A DNA stretch of 61,023 nt from positions 1 through 61,023 of the forward strand of contig CALFWZ010000005.1 in assembly GCA_937928405.1 (NCBI GenBank), written 5' to 3'. The notes under the pieces were generated by a model. That model made no database searches. It was not told the origin of the DNA and saw only the letters and a program-made list of their open reading frames with translations. The stretch is from an uncultured Saprospiraceae bacterium. GTDB lineage: Bacteria > Bacteroidota > Bacteroidia > Chitinophagales > Saprospiraceae. This document shows positions 26,102-34,896 of this stretch, one piece after another. The stretch's first letter is position 1. Each line of letters opens with the position of its first letter. The position numbers and the translations under genes are program-made.

Positions 26102-27127
26102 ATGAATAAGAAAGTCTTATTATTAGGTGGAGCTGGTTTTATCGGCTTTAACATCGCTAAATTCTTGGGAAATAAAGGAACTTATGATATCTCAATCGCC
26201 GACAACTTTTTTAGAGCCGGTGGTAAAATTGATGAATTACTGCAGCAACTAGTTGATAAACATAACATACAAATCTTCAAAGGAGATTTTACCCAGCCGA
26301 ACGCCTTCGAGCAATTGGCAAAAGATTATGACTATGTTTATATGCTTGCCTCTGTGGTAGGAGTAGATTATGTTAATAAAATGCCACACGAAATTATTCG
26401 TATAAATACGGCATTAATTTACAACACACTAGAGTGGTTGAGACATAGCAAATGTGGGAAGGTATTATTTACTTCCACTAGTGAATGTTATGCTGGAGCC
26501 ATTGAAGCATTTGACTACGCTATTCCGACGCCAGAATCAGTTCCCTTAACGATTCAAGATATCGGTCATCCACGATTCACCTATGCCGTAACTAAAATGT
26601 TAGGAGAGTCAGGGTTTATTAATTATTCTCGTCAGTTAGGGTTTGAATGTTCCATCGTACGTTATCATAACGTGTTTGGTCCAAGAATGGGCTTTAAGCA
26701 CGTCATCCCTCACATCGTTCAACGTTTTAGAAACAATGAGAATCCTTTCAAACTTTATGGTCACGATCAAACACGGTCTTTCAATTATATTGATGACGCA
26801 GTGGAAGGAACAGTCTTGACTATGGAAAAAGGTGGAAACGGTGAAGTATACCACATCGGAAGTATGGAAGAAATTACCATCGAAGAATTAGTAAAGTATA
26901 CTGGAGAACTCTTAGGATTTAAAGACGAATATGTTTATGCGCCAACTTATCCAGGATCTGTGGCGAGAAGATGTCCTGATATCACCAAAGCGACCAAGGA
27001 ACTTGGATACGAGGCTAAGGTAGACTGGAAAACCGGATTGGAAAAAACGGTAAAATGGTATAATGATTATCTTGATGCTAATACCGAATTGCACGAATCA
27101 TTTTATGATAATAAAAACAAAAGTTAA
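26102..27127 (+). CDS. NAD-dependent epimerase/dehydratase family protein (extended SDR)
   Basis: A 341-residue extended SDR with LLLGGAGFIGFNIAKFL at the N-terminus, TSTSECYAG near 121-129 and Tyr-x3-Lys in RFTYAVTKMLGE near 158-169, followed by HNVFGPRMGFKHVIPH and a sugar-binding RSFNYIDDAV stretch. These fit UDP-sugar epimerases or decarboxylases acting on uronates. It directly follows the dehydrogenase (88-base gap) and abuts the next gene with no gap, so the three probably share a pathway. Product unknown. Confidence 0.75.
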   Translation: MNKKVLLLGGAGFIGFNIAKFLGNKGTYDISIADNFFRAGGKIDELLQQLVDKHNIQIFKGDFTQPNAFEQLAKDYDYVYMLASVVGVDYVNKMPHEIIRINTALIYNTLEWLRHSKCGKVLFTSTSECYAGAIEAFDYAIPTPESVPLTIQDIGHPRFTYAVTKMLGESGFINYSRQLGFECSIVRYHNVFGPRMGFKHVIPHIVQRFRNNENPFKLYGHDQTRSFNYIDDAVEGTVLTMEKGGNGEVYHIGSMEEITIEELVKYTGELLGFKDEYVYAPTYPGSVARRCPDITKATKELGYEAKVDWKTGLEKTVKWYNDYLDANTELHESFYDNKNKS

Positions 27128-28204
27128 GTGAAAAATAAGAAAATCGCCGATATTATTATTGACCCTGAAGAAACGATCCTTAATGCGATAAAACGCATGG
27201 ATGACCTAGAGAAAAAACTTTTTTTAGTCATGAAAAAAGAAAAATTTGTTGGGTTAGTGAGTATCGGCGATATTCAACGATCTCTTATCAAAAGTCAAGA
27301 TTTTAGTGTTCCCGTTGGTAATATTCTGAGAAAAAATATTACCGTAGCTCAGGACCACCAATCTGAAACGGAGATAAAGAAAATGATGCTCCAGCTTCGA
27401 ACCGAGTTTATGCCGGTTCTGGATAAAGAGGATAAATTAGTAGATGTCTTATTTTGGGATGAAGTTTTTGAAGAAGAACGACAGGGAGAAAAAGAGAAAA
27501 AAGATATTCCCGTCGTCATCATGGCTGGTGGCTTTGGAACAAGACTTCGTCCACTGACCAATATCATTCCTAAGCCGCTTATTCCGCTGGGTGATCAAAC
27601 TATTTTAGAGGTAATCATCGAACGGTTTAAAGAGTTGGGATCGCAGGATTTCTATCTTTCTGTTAACTACAAAGCAGATATGATCCGAAATTATTTTGAT
27701 GAAAAAAATAATTTGGATGTCAATATTAGCCACTTTATAGAAGATAAACCATTGGGTACCGCGGGCAGTTTACACTTGCTTAATAATGAAATCACGACGA
27801 CCTTTTTTGTCTCCAACTGTGATATTATTATTGATCAAGATTATCGGGATATATTAGAATATCACCAAGCAAATAAAAATGAGATTACACTCGTCTCCGT
27901 CATCAAAAACTTTAATATTCCTTATGGCACTATCGAAACAGGAGAAGGCGGATTAGTAAAATCTATGAAGGAAAAACCCACCTTTACTTTTTATATCAAT
28001 GCTGGAATGTATATTTTGGAACCGCATTTGATTAATGAGATTCCCAAAAATGAATTTTTTCACATTACAGATCTAATTGATAAAGTGATGAAAAGAGAAG
28101 GTAGAGTAGGAGTGTTTCCAGTCAGTGAAGGCGCCTGGTCAGATATCGGCGAATGGGATAAATATAAAGCAACCTTGAATAAATTCGGTCATGATACTTG
28201 GTAG
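27128..28204 (+). CDS. sugar-1-phosphate nucleotidyltransferase with N-terminal CBS pair (PtmE-like)
   Basis: A 358-residue two-part protein. Residues 1-115 hold a tandem CBS (adenosyl-ligand) module (FVGLVSIGDIQRSL, TEFMPVLDKEDKLVDVLFWDEV); residues 125-355 are a NTP_transferase domain with VVIMAGGFGTRLRPLT, IPKPLIPLGDQTILE and SDIGEWDKY. The same CBS-NTP architecture is known from PtmE of Campylobacter, a GlcN-1-P guanylyltransferase that opens a GDP-sugar route to legionaminic acid. Legionaminate synthase genes are absent here, so the final sugar differs or is unknown. GTG start directly after the preceding stop. Confidence 0.82.
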   Translation: MKNKKIADIIIDPEETILNAIKRMDDLEKKLFLVMKKEKFVGLVSIGDIQRSLIKSQDFSVPVGNILRKNITVAQDHQSETEIKKMMLQLRTEFMPVLDKEDKLVDVLFWDEVFEEERQGEKEKKDIPVVIMAGGFGTRLRPLTNIIPKPLIPLGDQTILEVIIERFKELGSQDFYLSVNYKADMIRNYFDEKNNLDVNISHFIEDKPLGTAGSLHLLNNEITTTFFVSNCDIIIDQDYRDILEYHQANKNEITLVSVIKNFNIPYGTIETGEGGLVKSMKEKPTFTFYINAGMYILEPHLINEIPKNEFFHITDLIDKVMKREGRVGVFPVSEGAWSDIGEWDKYKATLNKFGHDTW

Positions 28205-28207
28205 TTA

Positions 28208-29011
28208 ATGATATCAAAAATTCTTCAAGAATATGATAAAATTAATGCCTTATTTGAAAAGGATGTGTTTCTTTATACGATGGGAAAAGCTGGTTCCAAC
28301 AGTATATCCTACAGTCTAGAGTCAGTAGGGCTATCCGTATCAAGTAAGCATTATTTTAGTGGAGATCAGCAAAATTTTTTTTCTAATACAACATCTGATC
28401 TTCTAGGTAACCTTCGTAAACAATATACCAAAGGTTGTCTTGCTCGCTTAAAACATAAAATAAAAATAATTACCCTCGTTCGCGATCCATTGGCTCGGAA
28501 CCTCTCCTTAGCTTTTTTCGCACTTGAAAGACTGCTTTATCATACGCTCGGACCGAATGATAGCCGAAATCTCAAAGGAAATAGAGCTTCCCGAAATGAA
28601 ATAATTAAAATTGGATTCGAAGAGCAAATTAATCATGAGGGACCCCTTAATTGGTTTGAAGAAGAATTTAATGATGTGCTAAACCTTGATGTATATAAGC
28701 ATCCTTTCGATCAAGAAAAAGGATATGCTAGGATTACAAGCGAAAAATTTGATGTTTTAATTTTAAAATTAGAAAAACTAAATACCCTAGAACCAGTCAT
28801 TAAAGATTTTCTTGATTTAGCATCTTTTAGTTTACTAAATGCCAATTCAAGCAAAAATTATTGGTACGCTGATCTTTATCAAAACTTTAGAGAAGAATTT
28901 ACACCCGCTCCTCAATATCTTGATTTAATGTACCAATCAAGATATTGTCAACACTTTTACACCCCACAAGAAATAGCAGCCTTTCGGTCCAAATGGGAGA
29001 ACATAAACTAA
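28208..29011 (+). CDS. putative capsular polysaccharide synthesis protein, sulfotransferase-like
   Basis: A 267-residue protein with a PAPS-type loop FLYTMGKAGSNSI (21-33) and a 3'-phosphate-like motif IITLVRDPLARNLSLAF (87-103), where R92 and S100 would contact the nucleotide. It resembles the family named putative capsular polysaccharide synthesis protein, distant from classical sulfotransferases. It ends in a 4-base tail-to-tail overlap with the minus-strand gene at 29008. Sulfotransfer is probable but less certain than for the genes at 13046, 21831 and 38251. Confidence 0.65.
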   Translation: MISKILQEYDKINALFEKDVFLYTMGKAGSNSISYSLESVGLSVSSKHYFSGDQQNFFSNTTSDLLGNLRKQYTKGCLARLKHKIKIITLVRDPLARNLSLAFFALERLLYHTLGPNDSRNLKGNRASRNEIIKIGFEEQINHEGPLNWFEEEFNDVLNLDVYKHPFDQEKGYARITSEKFDVLILKLEKLNTLEPVIKDFLDLASFSLLNANSSKNYWYADLYQNFREEFTPAPQYLDLMYQSRYCQHFYTPQEIAAFRSKWENIN

Positions 29012-29973
29012 AGCAACCTTCTACCTTTTAAAAGCGAATAGGCAATATCGACGAATCTATTTCTTGTCTTTGAAATAACATAAATCGATTTCTTTATGCC
29101 TCCAAATTCTCTAAAAACAAGCTCGATTTTACTAGGCATTGAACCTTCAAAGTCGAACAAAGCTACCTCTTCTTTCATTCGTTTGATCGTCTCCCAAAAT
29201 AAAAGAGACATAGGGTAAGACCCAGAGATATCGTGATCAATTCCACCTAATAGATAATAAGCCTTCTTACTATCTTTAACAAGATAGACACCTGCTAATA
29301 CTTCTTGCGCGTCGTTTATACAAAAAAGAATCTTTCTTAATTTTCGCTTCTTTAATTCTTGGTCAAGTTTTTTTAGTGTTTGATAATCATAAGGTGTTGT
29401 AATTTTCTTTTTCTTAAATGTATTATTACTCAACTCATAAAGCTTTGCAATATCATCTGACTCGATTACGCTGTGAATTTTTTGTGCTTTTTTGATTTCC
29501 CACCTTCGTTTCGAACTAACATTATTATATAACAAAGCTAAATCTTGACTTAAATCTATTTGGTGGGTATAGTAGGAAGTTTGATAATATTCTTTCCAGT
29601 ATAAAGACTGCCAGTTATTGAATTCTGGGATGAAATTTTGACGAAAATAGATGAAGGGAGGCATCTGTTCTACCAGTCGATATATCGTTTTATGTTCAAA
29701 ACTGTATCGACGATTCGCAGTCTTTAGATGATCTGGATAATCCATATATATTCCTAAAAAAGGAGTCAACTGTGGATGTTTTGATATCTTTAACCCATAA
29801 ACATGTTTAATATAATAAGGCCATACGCCTCGAATAATATTGTTTTTATCCATACATAAAGCAACATCCCAATTATTCACTCCACAAGCACTATCAAGCC
29901 ACCAATCATAAAAAAAGATAGGTAATGCCTCAAATTTTTGGCAATATTCACGGTATAGTTGTTTGTTTGTCAT
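29008..29973 (-). CDS. GNAT/FemAB-like acyltransferase
   Basis: A 321-residue protein of the BioF2/FemAB-like GNAT group: an N-terminal acyl-acceptor half (ALPIFFYDWWLDSACG) and a C-terminal half with SSKRRWEIKKAQKI near 155, FCINDAQEVLAGVYLVKDSKKAYYLLGG near 225-250 and LFDFEGSMPSKIELVFREFGG near 285-300. Such proteins transfer an aminoacyl or acyl group; in glycan loci they may decorate amino sugars. It runs opposite to its neighbours, overlaps the upstream gene's stop and shares a 110-base divergent gap with gmd. Confidence 0.7.
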   Translation of the reverse strand: MTNKQLYREYCQKFEALPIFFYDWWLDSACGVNNWDVALCMDKNNIIRGVWPYYIKHVYGLKISKHPQLTPFLGIYMDYPDHLKTANRRYSFEHKTIYRLVEQMPPFIYFRQNFIPEFNNWQSLYWKEYYQTSYYTHQIDLSQDLALLYNNVSSKRRWEIKKAQKIHSVIESDDIAKLYELSNNTFKKKKITTPYDYQTLKKLDQELKKRKLRKILFCINDAQEVLAGVYLVKDSKKAYYLLGGIDHDISGSYPMSLLFWETIKRMKEEVALFDFEGSMPSKIELVFREFGGIKKSIYVISKTRNRFVDIAYSLLKGRRLL

Positions 29974-30041
29974 GAATTTTTGATACGTAGCGATGACAAA
30001 TTAAGACTTTCTTTTCCAATCATACAACATTCATCTCCAAA

Positions 30042-30049
30042 TACTTTTG
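30042..30049 (+). promoter_or_regulatory. -7 promoter element upstream of gmd
   Basis: TACTTTTG fits the Bacteroidota -7 consensus TAnnTTTG and lies 34 bases before the gmd ATG. No good -33 TTTG is found 19-21 bases upstream, so support is partial. A promoter is expected here because the preceding gene runs the other way. Confidence 0.4.
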
Positions 30050-30083
30050 TAAACGCTCAAAAACAAACTTTTTATTTTCTATT

Positions 30084-31202
30084 ATGAATAACAAAAAAGC
30101 CCTCATCACTGGCATCACAGGGCAAGATGGAGCCTACCTCTCTGAACTCCTCCTCTCTAAAGGATACATAGTCCACGGAATCAAACGTCGTGCTTCTTCT
30201 TTTAATACGCAACGTATCGACCACCTGTATCAGGATCCTCATGTAGATAATCGAAATTTTATCCTTCATTATGGAGACCTTACGGATTCTACCAACCTGA
30301 TTCGAATCATTCAAGAAGTACAACCAGACGAAATTTATAACCTCGGCGCTATGTCGCATGTAAAGGTAAGCTTCGATGCACCTGAATACACCGCAGACGT
30401 CGATGGCGTAGGAACTTTACGAATTTTGGAAGCAGTTCGCTTGTTAGGATTAGCTAAAAAAACCAAAATATACCAAGCTTCTACTTCTGAATTATATGGA
30501 TTGGTACAAGAAGTACCACAAAAAGAAACGACACCTTTTTATCCTCGCTCTCCTTATGCTGTTGCAAAAATGTACGCTTACTGGATCACCGTCAATTACC
30601 GAGAAGCTTACGATATGTTTGCTTGCAACGGAATATTGTTTAACCATGAATCTCCTTTAAGAGGTGAAACTTTTGTTACAAGAAAAATTACCCGTGCCGT
30701 CGCTAAAATAGCACTCGGATTGCAAGATAAACTTTACCTCGGAAATATGGATGCAAAACGAGATTGGGGACATGCAAAAGATTATGTGGAATGTATGTGG
30801 AAAATTCTACAACAAGATAAACCTGAAGATTGGGTGATCGCTACTGGAGTGACGACTAGTGTGCGTGATTTTGTACGCATGTCTTTCAAAGAAATTGGGG
30901 TAGAACTCGAATTTAAAGGAAAGGATGAACAAGAAGTGGCTATCATCAAGTCTGCCTCAAAACCGGAATATAAGGCTCAAGTAGGACAAGAGGTTGTGGC
31001 AGTAGATCCAGCGTATTATCGACCTACAGAAGTGGAACTTTTGATCGGAGATGCTTCCAAAGCACGACAAAAACTAAACTGGAAACCCAAATATAACTTG
31101 GAATCCCTTTGTAGCGAAATGGTGGCTGCTGATGTTGAATTGTTTAAGCGCGATCAACTTTTAAAAGAGGCTGGATTCAACGTGAAAAATGAATACGAGT
31201 AA
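30084..31202 (+). CDS. gmd: GDP-mannose 4,6-dehydratase
   Basis: Converts GDP-D-mannose to GDP-4-keto-6-deoxy-D-mannose, the first committed step to GDP-L-fucose. A 372-residue extended SDR with [19 protein letters not shown] at the N-terminus, [15 protein letters not shown] and GDLTDSTNL in the NADP/substrate region, TSELYG and the Tyr-x3-Lys pair in [12 protein letters not shown], and the [22 protein letters not shown]-mannose loop, all hallmarks of Gmd. fcl (34893) and manC (36445) complete the route. It ends two bases before a convergent gene. Confidence 0.95.
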   Translation: MNNKKALITGITGQDGAYLSELLLSKGYIVHGIKRRASSFNTQRIDHLYQDPHVDNRNFILHYGDLTDSTNLIRIIQEVQPDEIYNLGAMSHVKVSFDAPEYTADVDGVGTLRILEAVRLLGLAKKTKIYQASTSELYGLVQEVPQKETTPFYPRSPYAVAKMYAYWITVNYREAYDMFACNGILFNHESPLRGETFVTRKITRAVAKIALGLQDKLYLGNMDAKRDWGHAKDYVECMWKILQQDKPEDWVIATGVTTSVRDFVRMSFKEIGVELEFKGKDEQEVAIIKSASKPEYKAQVGQEVVAVDPAYYRPTEVELLIGDASKARQKLNWKPKYNLESLCSEMVAADVELFKRDQLLKEAGFNVKNEYE

Positions 31203-31204
31203 GA

Positions 31205-32326
31205 TTAGGTATTTAATAGACGGTCTAATTCTTTTCTAAAATGATGCTTTCTTGCGGGTAGTCCGAAAGGAACGAAAATGTTTGAGGTGTCCGGAAGAGA
31301 CTGAGATCCTGCAATTAAGTTTTCCATCAATATTTTTAATTCCGCTTGATTTTCATATCTAAGTACCGCCGGTTCTAAACTTGGTTCTAGCTGATAATAA
31401 ACGGGCAGGATGACGGGTTTACCATTATTTACAAAGTCATTGATATTACCTGAAACGTGCGAATAACTATTTTTCTCAATGGTAAATCCACTGATAATGG
31501 TTGGTGGAATAGGGCAGAGTAATATATCTGCTTGACGCAGTATTTGTTGATAAGTCTCGGCAGGTAAATAATTGTCAAAACATGATATACTGATATGTTT
31601 AATTTCAAGGGCCTGCATCTTTTTTATGATATTTTTGCCCCGCCGCCCGGATGGTCTTCCTGCTAAAGTTACCTCTACTCGTCGATCAGATCTTTCAAGC
31701 TTTTTCAAAATAGAATAAACCATCTGATAATCCCGATTAGCAGGATGTATCGAGCCAGGAATTACGATTTTAAAAGTATCATTTTTTAAAATTTTCCTCG
31801 ACGTTGATGATTCATTTACATAAAATGGGAAATCATAAAAACGGTATTTTTGAAAATAAGGCTGCTCCTTTAAATATTCAAAAACAGTTGGAGCTCCTGC
31901 GATAAATCCATCCATGGTTCCTAGGGCAGGAGTCTTCGAAATAGAACTACGAATAAGATTCCAAAAAGAGTGTAAAGGTCTAACGTAGAAATCATAATTT
32001 TTCCATGGAGCAAAATGTTGATGGAAAGCATGTATGACTGCATATTTTGGCACTGGAATTTCAAGGAAAGGTACAATGCTTTGATTAAAAGTAGTAAAAA
32101 TAATGATCGTACATTGATTTAAAGTATCGATCAGGTCAGCATCCTTGTCTAAATAATACGGATAGATATTTGGTTGATTGGGTAATGAATCCATCAAGTT
32201 ATTAGCGGAAGACTTAAGTACCATATGTACTTCAATATTTAGACTAGAAAAAACGAGCGCATAATTTCTCAGTACCTCTACATGTAGGGCAGTTTCAACC
32301 AATCCAATTTTTATTTTTTCTTCCAT
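31205..32326 (-). CDS. glycosyltransferase-like protein, GT-B fold
   Basis: A 373-residue protein. The C-terminal half has FKIVIPGSIHPANRDYQMVYSIL, VTLAGRPSGRRGKNIIKKM and DILLCPIPPT followed by VNNGKPVILPV, the order of elements in GT-B transferases, though no classic ExGxxxxE motif is clear. It could also be a sugar-binding relative. Its start is only 14 bases from the start of the divergent GT2 gene, and its stop is 2 bases from the stop of gmd, so its transcription signals must lie in neighbouring genes. Confidence 0.6.
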   Translation of the reverse strand: MEEKIKIGLVETALHVEVLRNYALVFSSLNIEVHMVLKSSANNLMDSLPNQPNIYPYYLDKDADLIDTLNQCTIIIFTTFNQSIVPFLEIPVPKYAVIHAFHQHFAPWKNYDFYVRPLHSFWNLIRSSISKTPALGTMDGFIAGAPTVFEYLKEQPYFQKYRFYDFPFYVNESSTSRKILKNDTFKIVIPGSIHPANRDYQMVYSILKKLERSDRRVEVTLAGRPSGRRGKNIIKKMQALEIKHISISCFDNYLPAETYQQILRQADILLCPIPPTIISGFTIEKNSYSHVSGNINDFVNNGKPVILPVYYQLEPSLEPAVLRYENQAELKILMENLIAGSQSLPDTSNIFVPFGLPARKHHFRKELDRLLNT

Positions 32327-32340
32327 CTCTTTGTGAAAAA

Positions 32341-33270
32341 TTGACTATTAAGATAGGCCATCCTTTATTCTCTATTATTGTACCTACTTACAACCGTGCG
32401 GATTTATTAGAAAAAGCCGTTCGGAGTGTACAAGCCCAGATTTGCACAGACTGGGAATTAGTTATCATTGACGATGCCTCTACCGATCATACCGCCGAGG
32501 TAGTTTCAAAGCTAGATGATCCCCGGATTAAGTATTTTTATCAGCAAAAATCCGAACGTAGTAAAGCTCGTAACAAAGGTATTGAAAATGCAGAAGGAAA
32601 GTATATTTGTTTCTTAGATGACGATGATCTTTTAAAAAAATCGTTTCTGAGTGATTTTAAAAATATCATTCCTACTGCTCCAGACGCAATTTTTCGTACT
32701 GGATTCGATTATCATTTTATTACCAATAATCATATAAAACCAGGCAAATTAATCACCGCAGATCAGCATCCCTTTCAGTTTGCCTTACGAGAGATGTGTG
32801 GTGTTTGGAGCCTTTGTATCCCTAGAGATTATTTATTAGAAAATAATTTTGCAGATTTCCCTCATTGGCAGGATACCCATTTAATCCTTAGATTATTTGC
32901 TAAGTACCCAGTAGTACAGCTAAATGCTCGAAACTATGTATACGTACAGCACCCAGCGATGGGTACCCGCAAAATTTTTAGTAATAATAGGAAAATAGAG
33001 GAAAGATTGACCCTAAATTTGGCGGCAATTCGAGATATATTCGCTAATCATTCTAGTGAGATTCAGCCATTTATCACCCCTAAAACAGAAAAAATATGCT
33101 TAATCGGCAAAATTTTACACTATGCCATTATGGCGGCTAGTCATAATAATCCTCAAAAATCTTGGAATTTATTCACTCGTTCTTTAAAAATGGGTTTGTT
33201 TTTGCAACATTATAAATTATATATGGTTTTTCTTAAAAAATACCTTTTTATAAAATGGAAAAAATCCTAA
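32341..33270 (+). CDS. glycosyltransferase family 2
   Basis: A 309-residue GT-A enzyme. FSIIVPTYNRADLLEKAVRS near residues 10-29, LVIIDDASTDHT near 40-51 and the metal-binding DDDD run in YICFLDDDDLLKK near 90-102 are textbook GT2 features; the acceptor half is less conserved. It starts with TTG at 32341 and overlaps the following cupin gene by 16 bases. Sugar specificity is unknown. Confidence 0.88.
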   Translation: MTIKIGHPLFSIIVPTYNRADLLEKAVRSVQAQICTDWELVIIDDASTDHTAEVVSKLDDPRIKYFYQQKSERSKARNKGIENAEGKYICFLDDDDLLKKSFLSDFKNIIPTAPDAIFRTGFDYHFITNNHIKPGKLITADQHPFQFALREMCGVWSLCIPRDYLLENNFADFPHWQDTHLILRLFAKYPVVQLNARNYVYVQHPAMGTRKIFSNNRKIEERLTLNLAAIRDIFANHSSEIQPFITPKTEKICLIGKILHYAIMAASHNNPQKSWNLFTRSLKMGLFLQHYKLYMVFLKKYLFIKWKKS

Positions 33271-33752
33271 ACCCGGTTTTTAAAAATATCGAAACTGAAC
33301 TCACCGATCTAGGTTTTACCTTCGAACGGACTGACTTTAACCGTCCCTGGGGCGGTTTTTTCGTTATTGACGAGGAGCAGTCTGAAAAATTCTGTAAAAC
33401 TTACTATCCGGATGAAGATGTAAAACAACTTACCAAAGGCGGGCGAGTCAGTCCAAAAATATTGGTTGTTCTTCCTGGTAAACGATTATCTTGGCAATAT
33501 CACCATCGACGTTCCGAGGTTTGGAAGTTGATCGACGGGGAATCTGGTGTCATTCGTAGCGAAACTGATGAACAAAAAGAATTGGAAATTATGGTCGTTG
33601 GAGAAAATGTGGTCCTAGCATGTGGTGAACGCCATCGCTTAGTAGGTCTAGATAACGTCGGAATCATTGCTGAAATCTGGCAACACGTCGATCCTAATAA
33701 TCCATCAGACGAAGACGATATCGTTAGAGTCCAAGATGATTTTGGACGATAA
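33255..33752 (+). CDS. cupin protein, mannose-6-phosphate isomerase type II-like
   Basis: A 165-residue single cupin. RPWGGFFVIDEE, SPKILVVLPGKRLSWQYHHRRSEVWKLIDG and CGERHRLVGLDNVGIIAEIWQH carry the metal-binding His residues of the MannoseP_isomer cupin, which in many bacteria is the C-terminal half of a bifunctional enzyme with GDP-mannose pyrophosphorylase. Here manC at 36445 lacks that half, so this gene may supply mannose-6-phosphate from fructose-6-phosphate. Family is clear, activity is inferred. Confidence 0.72.
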   Translation: MEKILNPVFKNIETELTDLGFTFERTDFNRPWGGFFVIDEEQSEKFCKTYYPDEDVKQLTKGGRVSPKILVVLPGKRLSWQYHHRRSEVWKLIDGESGVIRSETDEQKELEIMVVGENVVLACGERHRLVGLDNVGIIAEIWQHVDPNNPSDEDDIVRVQDDFGR

Positions 33753-33894
33753 ATTTGAAACCCTGTCCGACTGAAAGTGCATTCAAAAAGAACCCTGCCG
33801 GAGACCAGGTTTTGAAATTGTTTTTGAGGTTGAGGTTGAAAAACACAGAATTTGAAACAGTCTCATAAATTAGATAAAGTCTATCCATAAAAAA
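33753..33894 (+). other. short intergenic segment bounded by AATTTGAAAC
   Basis: This 142-base gap has no open reading frame of note. The decamer AATTTGAAAC occurs at both sides (33753-33762 and 33850-33859) about 97 bases apart. It may be a small inserted element, but no terminal inverted repeats are evident. No promoter consensus is seen before the acetyltransferase gene. Confidence 0.3.
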
Positions 33895-34464
33895 ATGTCT
33901 TTTTTTATCCACGAAACTGCTACTGTCGACCAACCTGTTACGATCGGGGCAGGCACTAAGATCTGGCACTATACCCATATCATGCCCGAAGCAGTAATCG
34001 GTCAGAATGCTAATATCGGTCAAAACGTTTTTATTGCTTCTGGTGTTGTACTAGGCAGTAATGTCAAAGTACAAAATAATGTTTCTCTGTATGCTGGTAT
34101 TACTTGTGCAGACGATGTATTTCTTGGCCCATCTATGGTTTTTACCAACATAAAAAATCCACGAAGCGTTATTAATCGTCGTGGAGAATATGACAAAACC
34201 CACGTAGGCAAAGGGGCTACTATCGGAGCCAATGCGACTATTGTCTGTGGGAATGATATTGGTGAATATGCTTTTATCGGAGCTGGGACAGTTATCACAA
34301 AATCAGTTGAGCCTTATGCCTTGGTGGTAGGCAATCCTGGAAAACAAATTGGTTGGATGAGTCAATATGGTCATCGGTTAGCATTTGATGAAAATGGAAA
34401 AGCGACTTGTCCTGAGAGTCAGCAAAAATATGTTTTAGTAGAGGGACAGGTTAGCGTGGTCTAA
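33895..34464 (+). CDS. UDP-3-amino-GlcNAcA N-acetyltransferase, WbpD/WlbB-like
   Basis: Acetylates the 3-amino group of UDP-2-acetamido-3-amino-2,3-dideoxyglucuronate. The 189-residue protein is a left-handed beta-helix from HETATVDQPVTIGAGTKIWH onward with regular hexapeptides (IGQNANIGQNVFIASG, IGANATIVCGNDIGEYAFIGAG). The C-terminal signature GNPGKQIGWMSQYGHRLAFDE and CPESQQKY is characteristic of WbpD/WlbB. It completes, with genes at 24502, 1280 and 157, a route to UDP-GlcNAc(3NAc)A, although it lies over 31 kb from its partners. Confidence 0.85.
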   Translation: MSFFIHETATVDQPVTIGAGTKIWHYTHIMPEAVIGQNANIGQNVFIASGVVLGSNVKVQNNVSLYAGITCADDVFLGPSMVFTNIKNPRSVINRRGEYDKTHVGKGATIGANATIVCGNDIGEYAFIGAGTVITKSVEPYALVVGNPGKQIGWMSQYGHRLAFDENGKATCPESQQKYVLVEGQVSVV

Positions 34465-34476
34465 AAATAATAACAA

Positions 34477-34896
34477 ATGCATTCTACAAATTATTTCAAC
34501 GCATTCATAGAAGTAGCTGAAGATTGTCCAGCAGGACAAGGAGAAATGCCACCCATCAAAGGAGAAAAGAAAACGGTCGCTAATCTCCAGTTCGAGATGC
34601 TTTGGGAAAACCCATATCAATACACTTCTGATGATATTTTCTTTTCTGTTTTTGCTTTTAGAAAAGAAATTCCAGAGGATGAAATGGAAGCGGCGCGGGA
34701 ACATTTTTTCTCCAAAGGACAACCTTGTTTTCGAGCATCTCCTTTGACAAAAAGATATGGCTGGGGCGTTCACAGTAATGAAGAAGGAAAAGTCGCTATT
34801 TACGGAAGAGAAACGAAAATCTATGAAAAATTTATAGCTAATCAAGGTGTCGATAAAAAGAAAGCGATGCGATCCAAAAGGGTGAAAAAATCATGA
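34477..34896 (+). CDS. DUF6157 family protein, function unknown
   Basis: A 139-residue soluble protein that I place in DUF6157 from its [23 protein letters not shown] start, [17 protein letters not shown] and [16 protein letters not shown] segments. There is no signal peptide or catalytic motif I can name. Its stop overlaps the ATG of fcl by 4 bases (ATGA), which implies translational coupling with GDP-fucose synthesis, but the family also occurs far from sugar genes, so the link may be accidental. Confidence 0.7.
   Translation: MHSTNYFNAFIEVAEDCPAGQGEMPPIKGEKKTVANLQFEMLWENPYQYTSDDIFFSVFAFRKEIPEDEMEAAREHFFSKGQPCFRASPLTKRYGWGVHSNEEGKVAIYGRETKIYEKFIANQGVDKKKAMRSKRVKKS

Noticed and set aside
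33724..34023. 99-codon minus-strand frame over the cupin/acetyltransferase junction
   Set aside because: Half of it is antisense to the well-supported WbpD-like gene and the rest to the cupin; no domain is visible.
34435..34845. 136-codon minus-strand frame
   Set aside because: Antisense to the DUF6157 gene, which has family-like sequence, tight coupling to fcl and the expected codon pattern.
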